The notes: generated by a model from the letters alone, not told the origin. A stretch of DNA of 64,000 nucleotides from Halomonas halodenitrificans DSM 735 (GCF_000620045.1 NZ_JHVH01000003.1:248001-312000); one strand, 5' to 3'; numbered from the stretch's first letter, positions 36,638 through 47,724 are shown. Program-made: numbers and translations.

Positions 36638-36911
36638 CTGGACGTCTCCCTTGCGGTCGCCCTGCTTGTCACTGTAGCCCGTCGGGAGTGATGGCGACCC
36701 CCTTCATACAAAGGGGTCACAGACGGCGCCAGGACGCTAGGGTAGAGGCTGGCAACTGGTGCCAAGCGGGCCTGGTAACCGTGACCCCGAATGACCTGTA
36801 CTCAGCCACCCTAGCATGTTGCCGCGCCGGTAGTGGGTCAGGACAAACGAAACCACCTTGATAGCCGTGAAACCACTGCCTGGCGGGTGGTCAAGGCGAG
36901 GAGCCAAGACG

Positions 36912-37919
36912 ATGACGGACAGAGCACTGCGACAGCCCGATACGCGAGAACGCGTTCAGCAGCTGGGCTACCTGCTCAAGAACACGCTGAGCCTGGTCGG
37001 ACGTGACCCCGGGATACTCAGGCCCTGGGTGCGCATGAGCCTGTATGCGGTCGTCATGACCAGTCTGTTCTTTATCAGCGTGATTGCGCTATGGGGAGGC
37101 AGCGGGAGCATCGGTTCGTTGGCGCTGCTGCTGTGTCTTGTCCTGTTCGTCTACAAGCATTTTTATTACACCCGGCAGGAGTTGCGTCAGAGCTGGCTGG
37201 TGAGCGGGGCCCTTCAGGGGCAGCAGCGCACGGCTGCCGAGGCAGGGGCGCGTGTGAAGACACTCAAGGGCTCCGCACGGGGTATCGCCCTGATCGATAT
37301 CCTGCTCGGTGGCATGTTGAGCTGGGCCCTGCGTTCCGGCCCGGGCAACGCCCTGATGACGCTTCTGCTCAAGGGGGTCGGCGAGGCATGGGATCTGGTC
37401 AACCACTATCTGCTGCCCTCGGTCGTCATCGATGGTCACGGCATTCGCGACAGTGTCTCGCGGATGCCCAGGCTCAAGGAGAGCGTGCCCGAGACCCTGG
37501 TGGGTGTCTTCGGGATCGACATCGCGGCAAAGGCGGTGGGCACCATCATGTTTCCGGTCTATGCGCTGATGGTGATCCTGGGGTTGATTGTCGGCATCTG
37601 GATGGGAGATCCCCAGTCGGCCTACTACATCGGGAATCCCCTGGAGGGCACCAGCCTGGCCGGCTCCGGGCCGCTGCCGGAAAGCCTGCATATCACGGTA
37701 TTACCCATACTGATCGCCCTGTGGATGGCCAAGCTGGCGGGCGTGGTGCTCGAGCGCATGGCGGGCTCGGTCAAGGTGGTCTACTTCTCGATCTTCTACA
37801 TGCGTATCACCCACCCCGATGACATCGTCGATGATATCCGTGACGAACTGGAGGCCTACCTGCGCCTCGAGGCCCGAAACCCTGATCCGGTGGCATCGCC
37901 TGGACCCCGGCAGGCGTAG
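36912..37919 (+). CDS. Integral membrane protein, function unknown
   Basis: A 335-aa protein with a polar N-terminus and about five or six helices (including LYAVVMTSLFFISVIALW, SLALLLCLVLFVYKHF, IMFPVYALMVILGLIVGIW and ITVLPILIALWMAKLAGVVL). The C-terminal domain is acidic (HPDDIVDDIRDELEAYLRLE). No family is recognised. GAGGAG precedes the Met at 36912. The next gene starts 32 bases after its stop and also encodes a membrane protein, so they form an operon. Confidence 0.75.
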   Translation: MTDRALRQPDTRERVQQLGYLLKNTLSLVGRDPGILRPWVRMSLYAVVMTSLFFISVIALWGGSGSIGSLALLLCLVLFVYKHFYYTRQELRQSWLVSGALQGQQRTAAEAGARVKTLKGSARGIALIDILLGGMLSWALRSGPGNALMTLLLKGVGEAWDLVNHYLLPSVVIDGHGIRDSVSRMPRLKESVPETLVGVFGIDIAAKAVGTIMFPVYALMVILGLIVGIWMGDPQSAYYIGNPLEGTSLAGSGPLPESLHITVLPILIALWMAKLAGVVLERMAGSVKVVYFSIFYMRITHPDDIVDDIRDELEAYLRLEARNPDPVASPGPRQA

Positions 37920-37951
37920 CGACACCGGTTTTCGACAGAGGAGGAAGTACC

Positions 37952-38935
37952 ATGTGGGATTTTCGGATTGGGCAGGCGCTGGGCCTGATGCTGCGTACGT
38001 TGCCCTTCATTCTCTTTCGGATGCTCGTCTACTTCGGCGTGGCCCTGGCCTATGTGCTGATGACCGCGGCAGGCGCCGGCGTCGGCTGGGGCATCGGTGG
38101 AATGGGCGATGAGGGCTTTCGCGCCGCGAGTACCTTCTGGGGTGGCCTGGCCGGCTTCGGCATCGTCGGTGCCGTCATGTATGTGCTTCGGGAATACCTG
38201 CTCTATATGGTCAAGGCCGGGCATATCGCCGTGCTGGTGGAGCTGCTCGAGGGCGATACGCTGCCCGGTGGCAAGGGGCAGATCCAGTATGCCGGCGGCG
38301 TGGTCAAGGAACGTTTCGGGCAGGCCAGCCTGCTGTTTGCCATGGACCAGCTGATCAAGGGGACGCTGCGTAGCCTCACCGGGCTGTTTCGTACATTGTT
38401 CCGACTACTGCCGATTCCCGGGGCGCAGTCGGTTCTGCGGGTGGTGGAGGCCTTTCTGCGCATGGCGGTGGGCTTTATCGACGAGGTGATCCTGGCCTAT
38501 TGCCTGCGGACTCGCAGCGACAACGCCTGGGAAGGCTCCCGCGAGGCATTGGTGCTGTACGGTCAGAACGTCAAGCCAATGCTCAAGAATGCGGCCTGGC
38601 TGACGTTGATCGTCTATGGCCTGTTGTTGGTGATCTTCCTGATCCTCCTGGGGCCTGCCGCGCTGGTGGCCTACCTGATACCCGGCGGCTGGTCGGCCAC
38701 CGGTGTCGTGGTGGCGTTGATCTTCGCCTGGAGCATCAAGGCCGCGCTGCTGGAGCCCTTCGCGGTGATCTGCATGATGCAGGCCTACTTCAAGACGATC
38801 GAGGGGCAGCAGCCTGATCCCGAATGGGATGCTCGCCTGGAAGGCATGTCGAAGAAGTTCCGCAAACTCAAGGAGAAGGCGGGGGAAGTCGGGGCCTCGG
38901 CGGAGGACGACAAGAGCGGCTTGCCGCAACACTGA
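37952..38935 (+). CDS. Integral membrane protein, function unknown (partner of previous gene)
   Basis: A 327-aa protein with about six to seven helices. Two Gly/Ala-rich ones are near the N-terminus (MLVYFGVALAYVLMTAAGAGVG, FWGGLAGFGIVGAVMYVL) and two near residues 215-265. A charged cytoplasmic tail (RKLKEKAGEVGASAEDD) ends it. A strong RBS (GAGGAAG) precedes the start. No family is recognised. It is probably co-expressed with the upstream membrane protein and is followed by a terminator. Confidence 0.75.
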   Translation: MWDFRIGQALGLMLRTLPFILFRMLVYFGVALAYVLMTAAGAGVGWGIGGMGDEGFRAASTFWGGLAGFGIVGAVMYVLREYLLYMVKAGHIAVLVELLEGDTLPGGKGQIQYAGGVVKERFGQASLLFAMDQLIKGTLRSLTGLFRTLFRLLPIPGAQSVLRVVEAFLRMAVGFIDEVILAYCLRTRSDNAWEGSREALVLYGQNVKPMLKNAAWLTLIVYGLLLVIFLILLGPAALVAYLIPGGWSATGVVVALIFAWSIKAALLEPFAVICMMQAYFKTIEGQQPDPEWDARLEGMSKKFRKLKEKAGEVGASAEDDKSGLPQH

Positions 38936-38948
38936 GGCAAGGAAGAGG

Positions 38949-38975
38949 CCGCCGCCTGGCCAGGGCGGCGGTTTT
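38949..38975 (+). terminator. Rho-independent terminator
   Basis: CCGCCGCC (38949-38956) pairs with GGCGGCGG (38964-38971) and is followed by TTTT. It ends the two-gene membrane-protein operon just before the end of the facing ABC permease gene. Confidence 0.75.
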
Positions 38976-38981
38976 CTGATT

Positions 38982-39739
38982 TCAGGGCTTCAGCCGGTAG
39001 CCGGTGCGAAAGATCCAGGCCACCACCGAGAGCGCCGCGGCCAGGAAGAGCATGATCATCCCCAGGCTGATCAGCGGACTGACGTCGCTGATGCCGTAGA
39101 AGCTCCAGCGAAAGCCGCTGACCAGGTAGACCACCGGATTGGCCAGGGTCACCGCCTGCCAGAAGGGCGGCAGCATATCGATGGAGTAGAAGGTGCCGCC
39201 GAGGAAGGTAAGCGGCGTGATCACCAGCAGCGGCACCAGCTGCAGCTTCTCGAAGCCATCGGCCCAGATGCCGATGATAAAGCCCAGCAGGCTGAACGTG
39301 GCCGCCGTCAGCACCAGAAACACCGCCATCATCAAGGGGTGTTCGATGGAGTAGGGCACGAAGAGCCTCGCCGTGATCAACACGATGATGCCCAGGATCA
39401 GCGACTTGCTGGCCGCCGCCCCGACATAGCCGGCGACGACCTCCCAGTAGGACATGGGAGCCGAGAGCACTTCGTAGATGGTGCCCGAAAAGCGGGGAAA
39501 GAAGATCCCGAAGGAGGCATTGGAGACGCTCTGGGTCAGCAGCATCAACATGATCAGGCCCGGCACGATAAAGGCGCCGTAGCTCACCCCGTTCACTTCG
39601 CTGATCCGGCTGCCGATGGCGGAACCGAACACCACGAAATACAGCGACGTGGAGAGCACCGGCGAAACGATACTCTGCAGCACGGTGCGCAGGCTGCGGG
39701 CCATCTCCGCGCGATAGAGGGTCTTCACGGATTCGAGGT

Positions 39740-39743
<4 letters not shown>
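38982..39743 (-). CDS. ABC-2 type transporter permease (YadH-like)
   Basis: A 253-aa permease with six helices. It has the ABC-2 pattern ([64 protein letters not shown]) close to E. coli YadH. It overlaps the ATPase gene by four bases (ATGA), so the two form one exporter. The substrate is unknown. Confidence 0.9.
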
Positions 39744-40679
<936 letters not shown>

Positions 40680-40687
<8 letters not shown>

Positions 40688-40886
40688 GGGTGATGTCCCC
40701 GTCGAAGTTCAGCGTCAGATCTATGCCGTCGACCGTCACGCTGACCCGCGCCGGCAGATGCTCGTCACCCTTGAGGCTGCCCGCATCGATCGCCTGCTGT
40801 ACGGCCTTCTCGATCTCCTGCTGAGTATTGACGCCCACGTTCTTGAGCAGCTTGCGAATGCTGTGCTGGAAAGCGTCCTGATTCAT
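40680..40886 (-). CDS. DUF6494-type small protein
   Basis: A 68-aa protein. A helical N-terminal half ([29 protein letters not shown]) is followed by a beta-rich half ([23 protein letters not shown]). The family has no known function. A good RBS (AAGGAGCT) precedes the start. Its stop lies within the start of the ABC ATPase gene, so it leads that transporter operon. Confidence 0.8.
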
Positions 40887-40960
40887 GGTGGAGCTCCTTT
40901 AGCAAGAAGGGATGAATCCTCATCCTACCGCGACTGGCTGTCACTGTCGCGGTGCAGAAG

Positions 40961-40971
40961 GGGACTGTCCC
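40961..40971. repeat. Single GGGACTGTCCC element
   Basis: A trimmed copy of the 13-bp near-palindrome between the DUF6494 gene and the acnB terminator. Confidence 0.6.
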
Positions 40972-40985
40972 AGGGGGATCGGGAC

Positions 40986-41012
40986 AAAAAAAGCGCCCCG
41001 TGAGGGGCGCTT
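40986..41012 (-). terminator. Rho-independent terminator of acnB
   Basis: Read leftward, AAGCGCCCCTCACGGGGCGCTT forms a 9-bp stem and is followed by a run of T. It lies about 90 nt after the acnB stop. Confidence 0.9.
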
Positions 41013-41098
41013 CGGCCATCGGCTCCGGCCACCGCGGACGGCGGCCTACGATGTTGCGAGCATCGGAGTCGAACCTGAGGGTGTCAAAACGCCGACAA

Positions 41099-43702
41099 TC
41101 AGGCTTCTTCGGCGATCGGAATCACGTTGGAAGCGGCGTTCTGATACTCCTCGATCTCGTGGAAGTTCATGTAACGATAAATCTCGCCGGCCATGGCGTC
41201 GAATTCGCTCATATAACGGCGATATTCGTCGACGCTGGGCAGGCGACCTTCCACGGCGGCCACGGCCGCGAGTTCCGCGGAGGCGAGGTAGACGTTGGCA
41301 CCATCGCCCAGGCGGTTCGGGAAGTTACGGGTCGAGGTGGAGACCACGGTGCTCTTGGCGGCGACGCGGGCCTGGTTACCCATGCACAGCGAGCAGCCAG
41401 GCATTTCCATGCGGGCCCCGGCACGGCCATAGATGCCGTAGTAGCCTTCCTCGGTCAGCTGGTGTTGGTCCATCTTGGTGGGCGGTGCCAGCCACAGCTT
41501 GGTCTTCAGGCTGCCGGCGGGCTGCTTCTCGAGCAGCTTGCCCGCGGCACGGAAGTGACCGATGTTGGTCATGCACGAGCCGATGAACACCTCGTCGATG
41601 GTCTCGCCGGCCACGTCGGACAGCAGGCGAGCGTCGTCCGGGTCGTTGGGCGCACACAGCACGGGCTGGTCGAGCTCATCGAGATCGATCTCGATGATTT
41701 CGGCGTACTCGGCGTCCTTGTCGGCGCGCATCAGGCTCGGGTTGGCCAGCCATTCTTCCATGCCCTGGATGCGGCGCTCGATGGTGCGGCGGTCGCCGTA
41801 GCCATTGCCGATCATCCACTTGAGCAGGGTAATGTTGGACTTGAGATACTCGCTCACGCTGTCCTCGGACAGGGTGATGGTGCAGCCCGCGGCACTGCGC
41901 TCGGCCGAGGCGTCGGAGAGCTCGAAGGCCTGCTCGACGGTGAGGTCCTCGAGGCCCTCGATCTCCAGTACGCGGCCGGAGAAGGCGTTCTTCTTGCCGG
42001 ACTTCTCGACGGTCAGCAGGCCGTCCTTGATCGCGTAGTAGGGGATGGCGTGGACCAGGTCACGCAGGGTGACGCCGGGCTGGCGCTTGCCCTTGAAGCG
42101 CACCAGCACGGATTCCGGCATGTCCAGCGGCATCACGCCGGTGGCGGCGGCGAAGGCCACCAGGCCGGAGCCGGCCGGGAAGGAAATGCCCAGCGGGAAG
42201 CGCGTGTGGGAGTCGCCGCCGGTGCCCACGGTGTCGGGCAGCAGCATGCGGTTCAGCCAGCTGTGAATGATGCCGTCGCCCGGACGCAGCGAGACGCCGC
42301 CGCGGTTCATGATGAAGTCGGGCAGGGTGTGGTGGGTGTCCACATCGACCGGCTTCGGGTAGGCCGCGGTGTGGCAGAAGGACTGCATCACCAGGTCGGC
42401 CTGGAAGCCCAGGCAGGCCAGGTCCTTGAGCTCGTCGCGGGTCATCGGACCGGTGGTGTCCTGGGAGCCCACGGTGGCCATCTTCGGCTCGCAGTACATG
42501 CCGGGGCGCACGCCCTCCATGTCGCACGCCTTGCCGACCATCTTCTGGGCCAGGGTGAAGCCCTTGCCGGTATCGGCGGGCTGCTCGGGCAGACGGAAGA
42601 CATCCGAGGCCGGCAGGCCCAGGGACTCGCGGGCCTTGGTGGTCAGGCCGCGGCCGATGATCAGGGGGATACGGCCGCCGGCACGCACCTCGTCCAGGAT
42701 CAGCTGGGTCTTGAGTGCGAAGGTGGTCAGCACCTCATCGGTGCCGTGCTTGCACACCTTGCCTTCATAGGGATAGACATCGATGACGTCGCCCATCTCG
42801 AGCTTCTCGACGTCCATCTCCACGGGCAGGGCGCCGGAGTCTTCCATGGTGTTGAAGAAGATCGGGGCGATCTTGCCGCCGAAGCAGAAGCCACCGGCGC
42901 GCTTGTTCGGCACGTTGGGGATATCGTCGCCGAAGAACCACAGCACGGAGTTGGTGGCAGACTTGCGCGAGGAGCCGGTGCCGACCACATCGCCGACGTA
43001 GGCCACCGGGAACCCCTTGGCCTTGACGTCCTCGATCTGCTTGAGCGGGCCCTTGACGCCCTGTTCTTCGGGCTCGATGCCGTCGCGCTCGTTCTTGAGC
43101 ATGGCGTTGGCGTGCACCGGGATATCGGGGCGCGACCAGGCATCCGGGGCCGGGGAGAGGTCATCGGTGTTGGTCTCGCCGGGCACCTTGAACACGGTCA
43201 GGGTGATCTTCTCTTCAAGCGCCGGCTTGGAAAGGAACCATTCGGCATCGGCCCAGGACTGGATGACGTCCTTGGCCACGGCGTTGCCTGCGCGGGCGCG
43301 CTCTTCCACATCGTGGAAGGCATCGAACATCAACAGGGTGTGCTTGAGCTGCTCGCCCACTTCCTTGGCCAGGTCGGCATCGTCGAGCAGTTCGACCAGG
43401 GAGGCGATGTTGTAGCCGCCCTGCATGGTGCCCAGCAGCTTGACGGCATGGACCCTGTCGATCAGCGGCGACTCGGCCTCGCCCTTGGCGATGGCGGTCA
43501 GGAACGCGGCCTTGACGTAGGCGGCCTCATCGACACCCGGCGGTACACGGTTGGTCAGCAGGTCGAGGATAAACTCCTCTTCACCCGCCGGCGGCGTCTT
43601 CAGCAGCTCGACCAGGGCGGCGACCTGCTCGGCGTTCAGCGGCTTAGGCGGCACGCCTTCGGCGGCACGCTCCTCGACATGTTGGCGATAGGCTTCAAGC
43701 AC
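41099..43702 (-). CDS. acnB: Aconitate hydratase B
   Basis: AcnB converts citrate to isocitrate through cis-aconitate in the TCA cycle with a [4Fe-4S] cluster. The 867-aa length and the N-terminal HEAT-like domain are as in E. coli. Cluster cysteines are in [18 protein letters not shown] and [33 protein letters not shown] is also present. The start is GTG ([16 protein letters not shown], read as Met), in line with E. coli MLEEYRKHV. A sigma70-type promoter lies about 107 nt upstream. Confidence 0.97.
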   Translation of the reverse strand: MLEAYRQHVEERAAEGVPPKPLNAEQVAALVELLKTPPAGEEEFILDLLTNRVPPGVDEAAYVKAAFLTAIAKGEAESPLIDRVHAVKLLGTMQGGYNIASLVELLDDADLAKEVGEQLKHTLLMFDAFHDVEERARAGNAVAKDVIQSWADAEWFLSKPALEEKITLTVFKVPGETNTDDLSPAPDAWSRPDIPVHANAMLKNERDGIEPEEQGVKGPLKQIEDVKAKGFPVAYVGDVVGTGSSRKSATNSVLWFFGDDIPNVPNKRAGGFCFGGKIAPIFFNTMEDSGALPVEMDVEKLEMGDVIDVYPYEGKVCKHGTDEVLTTFALKTQLILDEVRAGGRIPLIIGRGLTTKARESLGLPASDVFRLPEQPADTGKGFTLAQKMVGKACDMEGVRPGMYCEPKMATVGSQDTTGPMTRDELKDLACLGFQADLVMQSFCHTAAYPKPVDVDTHHTLPDFIMNRGGVSLRPGDGIIHSWLNRMLLPDTVGTGGDSHTRFPLGISFPAGSGLVAFAAATGVMPLDMPESVLVRFKGKRQPGVTLRDLVHAIPYYAIKDGLLTVEKSGKKNAFSGRVLEIEGLEDLTVEQAFELSDASAERSAAGCTITLSEDSVSEYLKSNITLLKWMIGNGYGDRRTIERRIQGMEEWLANPSLMRADKDAEYAEIIEIDLDELDQPVLCAPNDPDDARLLSDVAGETIDEVFIGSCMTNIGHFRAAGKLLEKQPAGSLKTKLWLAPPTKMDQHQLTEEGYYGIYGRAGARMEMPGCSLCMGNQARVAAKSTVVSTSTRNFPNRLGDGANVYLASAELAAVAAVEGRLPSVDEYRRYMSEFDAMAGEIYRYMNFHEIEEYQNAASNVIPIAEEA

Positions 43703-43815
43703 GTTAGGGCCCTCATTACGTGTGGGGCCAGAGTGTCGCGACCCGGCGTAGACGTCACCGGAACAAGCCTCTGGCGCGTGGAACAGGGGCGAGATCCCCG
43801 TTTCAGATGGTCGCG

Positions 43816-43844
43816 ATTCTACGCGAGACTGTCGACAATGTTAA
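43816..43844 (-). promoter_or_regulatory. Sigma70-type promoter of acnB
   Basis: Read leftward, TTAACA (43844-43839) and TAGAAT (43821-43816) are 17 bp apart. Transcription would start near 43809 and give a leader of about 107 nt. Confidence 0.6.
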
Positions 43845-43929
43845 GCGAAGCCCATGTTGCCGGGCCTTGTACTTTGGTCGGCGGGGTGTCCCTCTGCCCT
43901 CGTTGCCTCTTGCCTTGGGGACTTGCCTT

Positions 43930-43963
43930 GGGGACAGTCCCCCTACCCCCGGGGACAGTCCCC
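43930..43963. repeat. Two GGGGACAGTCCCC elements, 21-bp spacing
   Basis: Copies at 43930-43942 and 43951-43963 in the same orientation, between the acnB promoter and the end of dinB. Confidence 0.85.
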
Positions 43964-43986
43964 GGAGCTTCCGGAGGTTCCGTGGG

Positions 43987-45060
43987 CTAGAGCGGCAGGG
44001 GTAACTGGCGTCGGGCATCGGCTTCGACCAGGCGGGTGCCGACGCCGAGCAGGCGCACGGGGCGCCGGCCGCGCTGCCACGCCTGTTCCAGCAGCCGGGC
44101 GTAGTTGTCGGGGGAGGGCGCCAGGCCACGGCTTTCCAGGGTGGTCAGGCTGAAGTCATCGAAGCGCACCTTGATCACGATGCCGGCGAGTGCCGGATGG
44201 CCATGCCGAGCCAGACGCTCCTCCAGCTTCTCGCACAGCGGCGTCAGGGCCTCCCGGCAGTGGGCGAGGTCGGGCAAGTCCCGGGCGAAGGTGGTCTCCA
44301 CGCTTATCGACTTGCGCTCTCGCTCGGCTTTGACGGGGCGGTCGTCGATGCCGCGGGCGAGCTCGAACAGGCGTCGGCCGAACTTGCCGAACTCGTCGAC
44401 CAGCCGCTCTATGGGAAGCTCACGCAGTTCGGCGCAGGTGCCGATGCCCAGGGCATCCAGGCGAGCGCCGGTGGCCGGGCCGACCCCATGGAGCTTCTTG
44501 ACCGACAGGGCGCTGACAAAGGCGTCGACCCGGTCCGGTGGTATCACCGTCAGGCCATCGGGCTTTTCCCAGTCACTGGCGATCTTGGCCAGGAACTTGC
44601 TGGAGGCCGCGCCCACCGAGACCGCAATACCGGTGCGCCTGAGGCTCTCCTGCTTGAGCCACCTGGCCATCCAGGTGGCGCTGCCGGAGAAGCGATCCAC
44701 ACCGGTCACGTCGAGAAAGGCCTCGTCCAGGGAGAGGGGTTCCACCAGCGGCGTCAGCTCATGGAAAATGGCCTGGATCTCGCGCGATACCTCGCGATAC
44801 TTGTCGAAGTCCCCGCGCAGCAGGGTGAGATGAGGGCAGAGGCGCAGGGCTCGGGCCGTGGGCATGGCCGAATGGATGCCGAAGGCTCGGGCCGGGTAAT
44901 TGCAGGTGGCAATCACCCCGCGCCGCTCGACGCTTCCGCCGATGGCCAGCGGAATGTCGCGCAGCGTCGGGTCGTCGCGCATCTCCACCGCCGCATAGAA
45001 GCAGTCGCAGTCGGCGTGGAGAATCTTGCGCTCAGGAGAGGGACTGGCCGTTACCGCCAC
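43987..45060 (-). CDS. dinB: DNA polymerase IV
   Basis: A 357-aa Y-family translesion polymerase. It has the catalytic acids in [14 protein letters not shown] and [11 protein letters not shown], the steric-gate region near the first motif, and helix-hairpin-helix and little-finger domains. The start is GTG at 45060, 29 bases inside lexA, so it is read from the lexA promoter and is under SOS control. The C-terminus (RRQLPLPL) resembles the clamp-binding QLPL type. Confidence 0.93.
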   Translation of the reverse strand: MAVTASPSPERKILHADCDCFYAAVEMRDDPTLRDIPLAIGGSVERRGVIATCNYPARAFGIHSAMPTARALRLCPHLTLLRGDFDKYREVSREIQAIFHELTPLVEPLSLDEAFLDVTGVDRFSGSATWMARWLKQESLRRTGIAVSVGAASSKFLAKIASDWEKPDGLTVIPPDRVDAFVSALSVKKLHGVGPATGARLDALGIGTCAELRELPIERLVDEFGKFGRRLFELARGIDDRPVKAERERKSISVETTFARDLPDLAHCREALTPLCEKLEERLARHGHPALAGIVIKVRFDDFSLTTLESRGLAPSPDNYARLLEQAWQRGRRPVRLLGVGTRLVEADARRQLPLPL

Positions 45061-45679
45061 GGATCACGCCAACGCCGACACCTTCGATCTCCAGCGGATC
45101 GTGTCGCAGATCCAGCTCGAGGGGGGCAAAGTCCGCATTTTCGGCCAGCAGGGTCACCCGGTGGCCCTTGCGCTCGAAGCGCTTGACCGTGACGTCGTCT
45201 TCCAGGCGTGCCACCACGATCTGGCCGTTGCGTACCCGGTCGGTGCGGTGCACCGCGAGCAGGTCGCCCTCCAGGATGCCGACATCCTTCATCGACAGGC
45301 CGCGAACGCGCAGCAGGTAGTCGGCGCGGGGCGTGAAATATTCCGGGGGCAGCGGGCAGTAGCGATCGATATGTTCGGCCGCCAGGACCGGGCTGCCGGC
45401 CGCCACCTCACCGATGATCGGCAGTTGCCGAGCGGAGGGTTCGTCGCCGTTGGCCTCGGCCTCCTGAGCCGGCAACCGAATGCCGCGTGACGTGCCGGAA
45501 ATCATGCGGATGGCCCCCTTGCGTTCGAGGGCGCGAAGATGCTCCTCGGCGGCGTTGGGCGAGCGATATCCCATGGCTCGGGAAATCTCCGCCCGTGTCG
45601 GCGGGTAGCCGAGTTCCTGCATGGTCTTGACGATGAAATCGTAGACATTCTGTTGGCGCTGGGTCAGCGGGCGCGTCAT
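45032..45679 (-). CDS. lexA: LexA, SOS repressor
   Basis: A 215-aa repressor/autoprotease. The winged HTH is N-terminal ([40 protein letters not shown]). The cleavage site Ala-Gly is in VAAGSPVLA, the catalytic Ser in [10 protein letters not shown] and the Lys in VTVKRFER. The Met at 45679 follows GGAGG-like bases (read leftward GGAGGTTCCC). Its promoter carries two LexA-like boxes. dinB overlaps its 3' end; psrA is divergent. Confidence 0.96.
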   Translation of the reverse strand: MTRPLTQRQQNVYDFIVKTMQELGYPPTRAEISRAMGYRSPNAAEEHLRALERKGAIRMISGTSRGIRLPAQEAEANGDEPSARQLPIIGEVAAGSPVLAAEHIDRYCPLPPEYFTPRADYLLRVRGLSMKDVGILEGDLLAVHRTDRVRNGQIVVARLEDDVTVKRFERKGHRVTLLAENADFAPLELDLRHDPLEIEGVGVGVIRGGNGQSLS

Positions 45680-45709
45680 GGGAACCTCCGGTGCGTAGAG
45701 CGTAGCGTA

Positions 45710-45745
45710 TTGACCGAGTATACAGCATGACGTTCCATACAGTAA
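45710..45745 (-). promoter_or_regulatory. lexA promoter with two SOS-like boxes
   Basis: Read leftward, TTACTG (45745-45740) and TATACT (45722-45717) are 17 bp apart. Two sites with a CTGTAT half fit CTG-N10-CAG imperfectly: 45742-45727 (ends CAT) and 45725-45710 (ends CAA). They are 17 bp apart and cover the -35 and -10. This is the expected autorepression layout, though each right half deviates from consensus. Confidence 0.6.
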
Positions 45746-45790
45746 TTCGGTTGAGCCTGACTGGAGTCCTTCCTCTGGAGCCCTTCCTCT

Positions 45791-45830
45791 GGGGTCAGAC
45801 CCCTTTTTAGCAAAAAAGGGGTCTGACCCC
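45791..45830. repeat. Perfect hairpin of two GGGGTCAGACCCC elements
   Basis: GGGGTCAGACCCC, then TTTTT, a short loop, AAAAAA and GGGGTCTGACCCC form an 18-bp stem between lexA and psrA. The T/A-rich part next to the loop differs from the tandem arrays elsewhere. Confidence 0.9.
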
Positions 45831-45901
45831 GGAGGAGCGGCGAGTCGTTTCAAACGCTGCAGGAGGCCAGCGTTGAGCTAAAGCCTGCGGCTAGCGTAGA
45901 A

Positions 45902-45930
45902 TTGACTTACGTTTCAAACAAATGTTTATA
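45902..45930 (+). promoter_or_regulatory. psrA promoter with PsrA-type operator
   Basis: TTGACT (45902-45907) and TTTATA (45925-45930) are 17 bp apart. Between them, overlapping the -10, lies CAAACA-AA-TGTTTA (45915-45928), a palindrome of the type bound by PsrA in pseudomonads. This predicts repression of psrA by its own product. Confidence 0.65.
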
Positions 45931-45944
45931 ACTGGACGTTCCCC

Positions 45945-46604
45945 ATGGCACAGAACGATACCGTTACCCGGATCCTCGATACCGCCGAGGTGTTGTTCGC
46001 GGAGCGCGGCTTCGCGGAGACATCGCTGCGCACCATTACCAGCAAGGCCAAGGTCAACCTGGCGGCGGTGAATTACCACTTCGGTTCCAAGAAGTCGTTG
46101 ATTCAGGCGGTCTTCGCTCGCTATCTCGACCCCTTCACCGAGCGCTTTCACCGGGCGCTGGATGCCCTCGAGGCCCGGCATGGCGGCCAGGCCATCCCGC
46201 TGGAGGAGCTGCTCGAGACCCTGGCCGGCAGCGTGCTGGAGGTGCCGGCGGAGCGCAACAGCCTCAAGGTGTTCATGCGCTTGCTGGGGCTTGCCTACAG
46301 CCAGGCACAGGGCCATCTGCGTCGTTATATCCAGGAGGAATACGGGGGCGTCTTTACCCGCTTCACCGCGCTGATTCGCGTGGCGACTCCCGAGCTGCCC
46401 GACAGCGAGCGTTTCTGGCGCCTGCACTTCATGCTCGGCTCGGTGATCTTCACGTTCTCGGGGCTGGATGCGCTGCGTGATATTGCCGAGAAGGATTACG
46501 ATGAACATGTCACGGTGCGCGATCTGGTGCGTCGACTGCGCCCCGTCGTGGTGGCCGCCATGCAGGCGCCACTGCCGCCGTCGGTCAACGCTCAGGAGGC
46601 CTGA
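45945..46604 (+). CDS. psrA: PsrA-like TetR-family regulator
   Basis: A 219-aa TetR regulator. The HTH (ILDTAEVLFAERGFAETSLRTITSKAKVNLAAVNYHFGSKKSLIQAVF) is very like Pseudomonas PsrA, which senses long-chain fatty acids and controls beta-oxidation genes and rpoS. The position between lexA and nagZ is the same as in P. aeruginosa. A palindromic site overlaps its promoter. nagZ starts two bases after its stop. Confidence 0.85.
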   Translation: MAQNDTVTRILDTAEVLFAERGFAETSLRTITSKAKVNLAAVNYHFGSKKSLIQAVFARYLDPFTERFHRALDALEARHGGQAIPLEELLETLAGSVLEVPAERNSLKVFMRLLGLAYSQAQGHLRRYIQEEYGGVFTRFTALIRVATPELPDSERFWRLHFMLGSVIFTFSGLDALRDIAEKDYDEHVTVRDLVRRLRPVVVAAMQAPLPPSVNAQEA

Positions 46605-46606
46605 TC

Positions 46607-47629
46607 ATGTCTCAAGCACAGTCCCCGGCCATGGGGCCGGTCATGCTGGATCTCGAGGGCACGCGGCTGACCGCCGATGAGCCCGATCTTCTACTGCGTC
46701 CCGAGGTGGGGGGCGTCATCCTCTTCGGCCGCAATGTGGAATCGGCCGGCCAGGTCCGGGAGCTGTGTGATGCCATCCGCCGGGTGCGACCCAACCTGTT
46801 GATCGGCATCGACCAGGAAGGCGGACGCGTTCAGCGCATTCGCGAGGGCGTGACCCGGTTGCCCAGCATGCGTCGCCTGGGAGGCGACGTGGCGCACCAG
46901 CCCGAAGCGACTCGTCGCCTGTGCCAGGATACCGGCTGGCTGCTGGGCATGGAGATGGCCGCCTGCGGGCTCGACATCACCTTCGCGCCGGTGCTCGACG
47001 TCGATGGTGGCACATCCACGGTTATCGCCGACCGTAGCTTCTCCAGCTCGCCCGAGACCGTCACGGCCCTGGCCGGTGCCTTTATCGACGGCCTCCACGA
47101 GGCCGGCATGATCGCGGTGGGCAAGCATTTTCCGGGGCACGGGGGGGTGACGGCCGACTCCCACCTCGAGCTGCCGGTGGACGACCGCGCCCTGGAGACC
47201 CTGCGCGACCATGACCTGGTACCCTTCAAGCACCTGGCCTCCCGGCTGGATGCCGTGATGCCCGCCCATGTCGTCTATTCGGCCTTCGATACACGCCCGG
47301 CCGGCTTCTCGCCCGCCTGGCTGGGCATGCTGCGTGAAAGCCTGGGCTTCAAGGGCGTGATCTTCTCGGATGACCTCAGCATGGCCGGTGCCGCCTCGGC
47401 GGGTTCGCCCGGCGAGCGTGCGCGAGCGGCCCTCGCGGCCGGTTGCGACATGCTGCTGGTCTGCAACGACCGTCAGGCGGCCCTGGAGGTGCTCGACGCC
47501 TGTGCCGAACACCGGCCCACGCCGCGCCTGGCGAAGCTGCGTTTCGCCCGGGCGCGTCCGGCGCTGGAGAGCCTCTCGGCGCTGTCGCGCTGGCGCCGCC
47601 TGCATGCCCACCTCGAAGCCATGGCATAA
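46607..47629 (+). CDS. nagZ: Beta-N-acetylhexosaminidase
   Basis: A 340-aa cytoplasmic glycoside hydrolase of family 3. NagZ removes GlcNAc from anhydro-muropeptides in cell-wall recycling. Key segments are GVILFGRNVES, LIGIDQEGGRVQRIREG, GKHFPGHGGVTADSHLELP (catalytic Asp/His loop) and FSDDLSMAGA. It is translated right after psrA. AmpG at 14.3 kb would import its substrate. Confidence 0.95.
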   Translation: MSQAQSPAMGPVMLDLEGTRLTADEPDLLLRPEVGGVILFGRNVESAGQVRELCDAIRRVRPNLLIGIDQEGGRVQRIREGVTRLPSMRRLGGDVAHQPEATRRLCQDTGWLLGMEMAACGLDITFAPVLDVDGGTSTVIADRSFSSSPETVTALAGAFIDGLHEAGMIAVGKHFPGHGGVTADSHLELPVDDRALETLRDHDLVPFKHLASRLDAVMPAHVVYSAFDTRPAGFSPAWLGMLRESLGFKGVIFSDDLSMAGAASAGSPGERARAALAAGCDMLLVCNDRQAALEVLDACAEHRPTPRLAKLRFARARPALESLSALSRWRRLHAHLEAMA

Positions 47630-47640
47630 CCCCGGCTAAG

Positions 47641-47696
47641 GGGGGCAGTCCCCCCACCCCACGGGGACAGTCCCCCTCAGGAGCGGGACAGTCCCC
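47641..47696. repeat. Three GGGGACAGTCCCC-type elements
   Basis: GGGGGCAGTCCCCC (47641-47654), GGGGACAGTCCCC (47663-47675) and GGGACAGTCCCC (about 47685-47696), spaced 22 and 21 bp, fill the gap between nagZ and hpt. Confidence 0.8.
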
Positions 47697-47724
47697 GATA
47701 TTGACCAACCGCGAGACTTTGTAG

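Noticed and set aside
36638..36911. Possible small gene between the sensory operon and the membrane proteins
   Set aside because: No frame with an RBS and plausible product was found; the stretch probably holds the two divergent promoters.
40952..43990. A 1012-codon open frame on the + strand opposite acnB
   Set aside because: It is the antisense image of a GC-rich gene. Its translation is low-complexity (G, H, Q, A, L rich) with no domain, while acnB on the other strand is complete.
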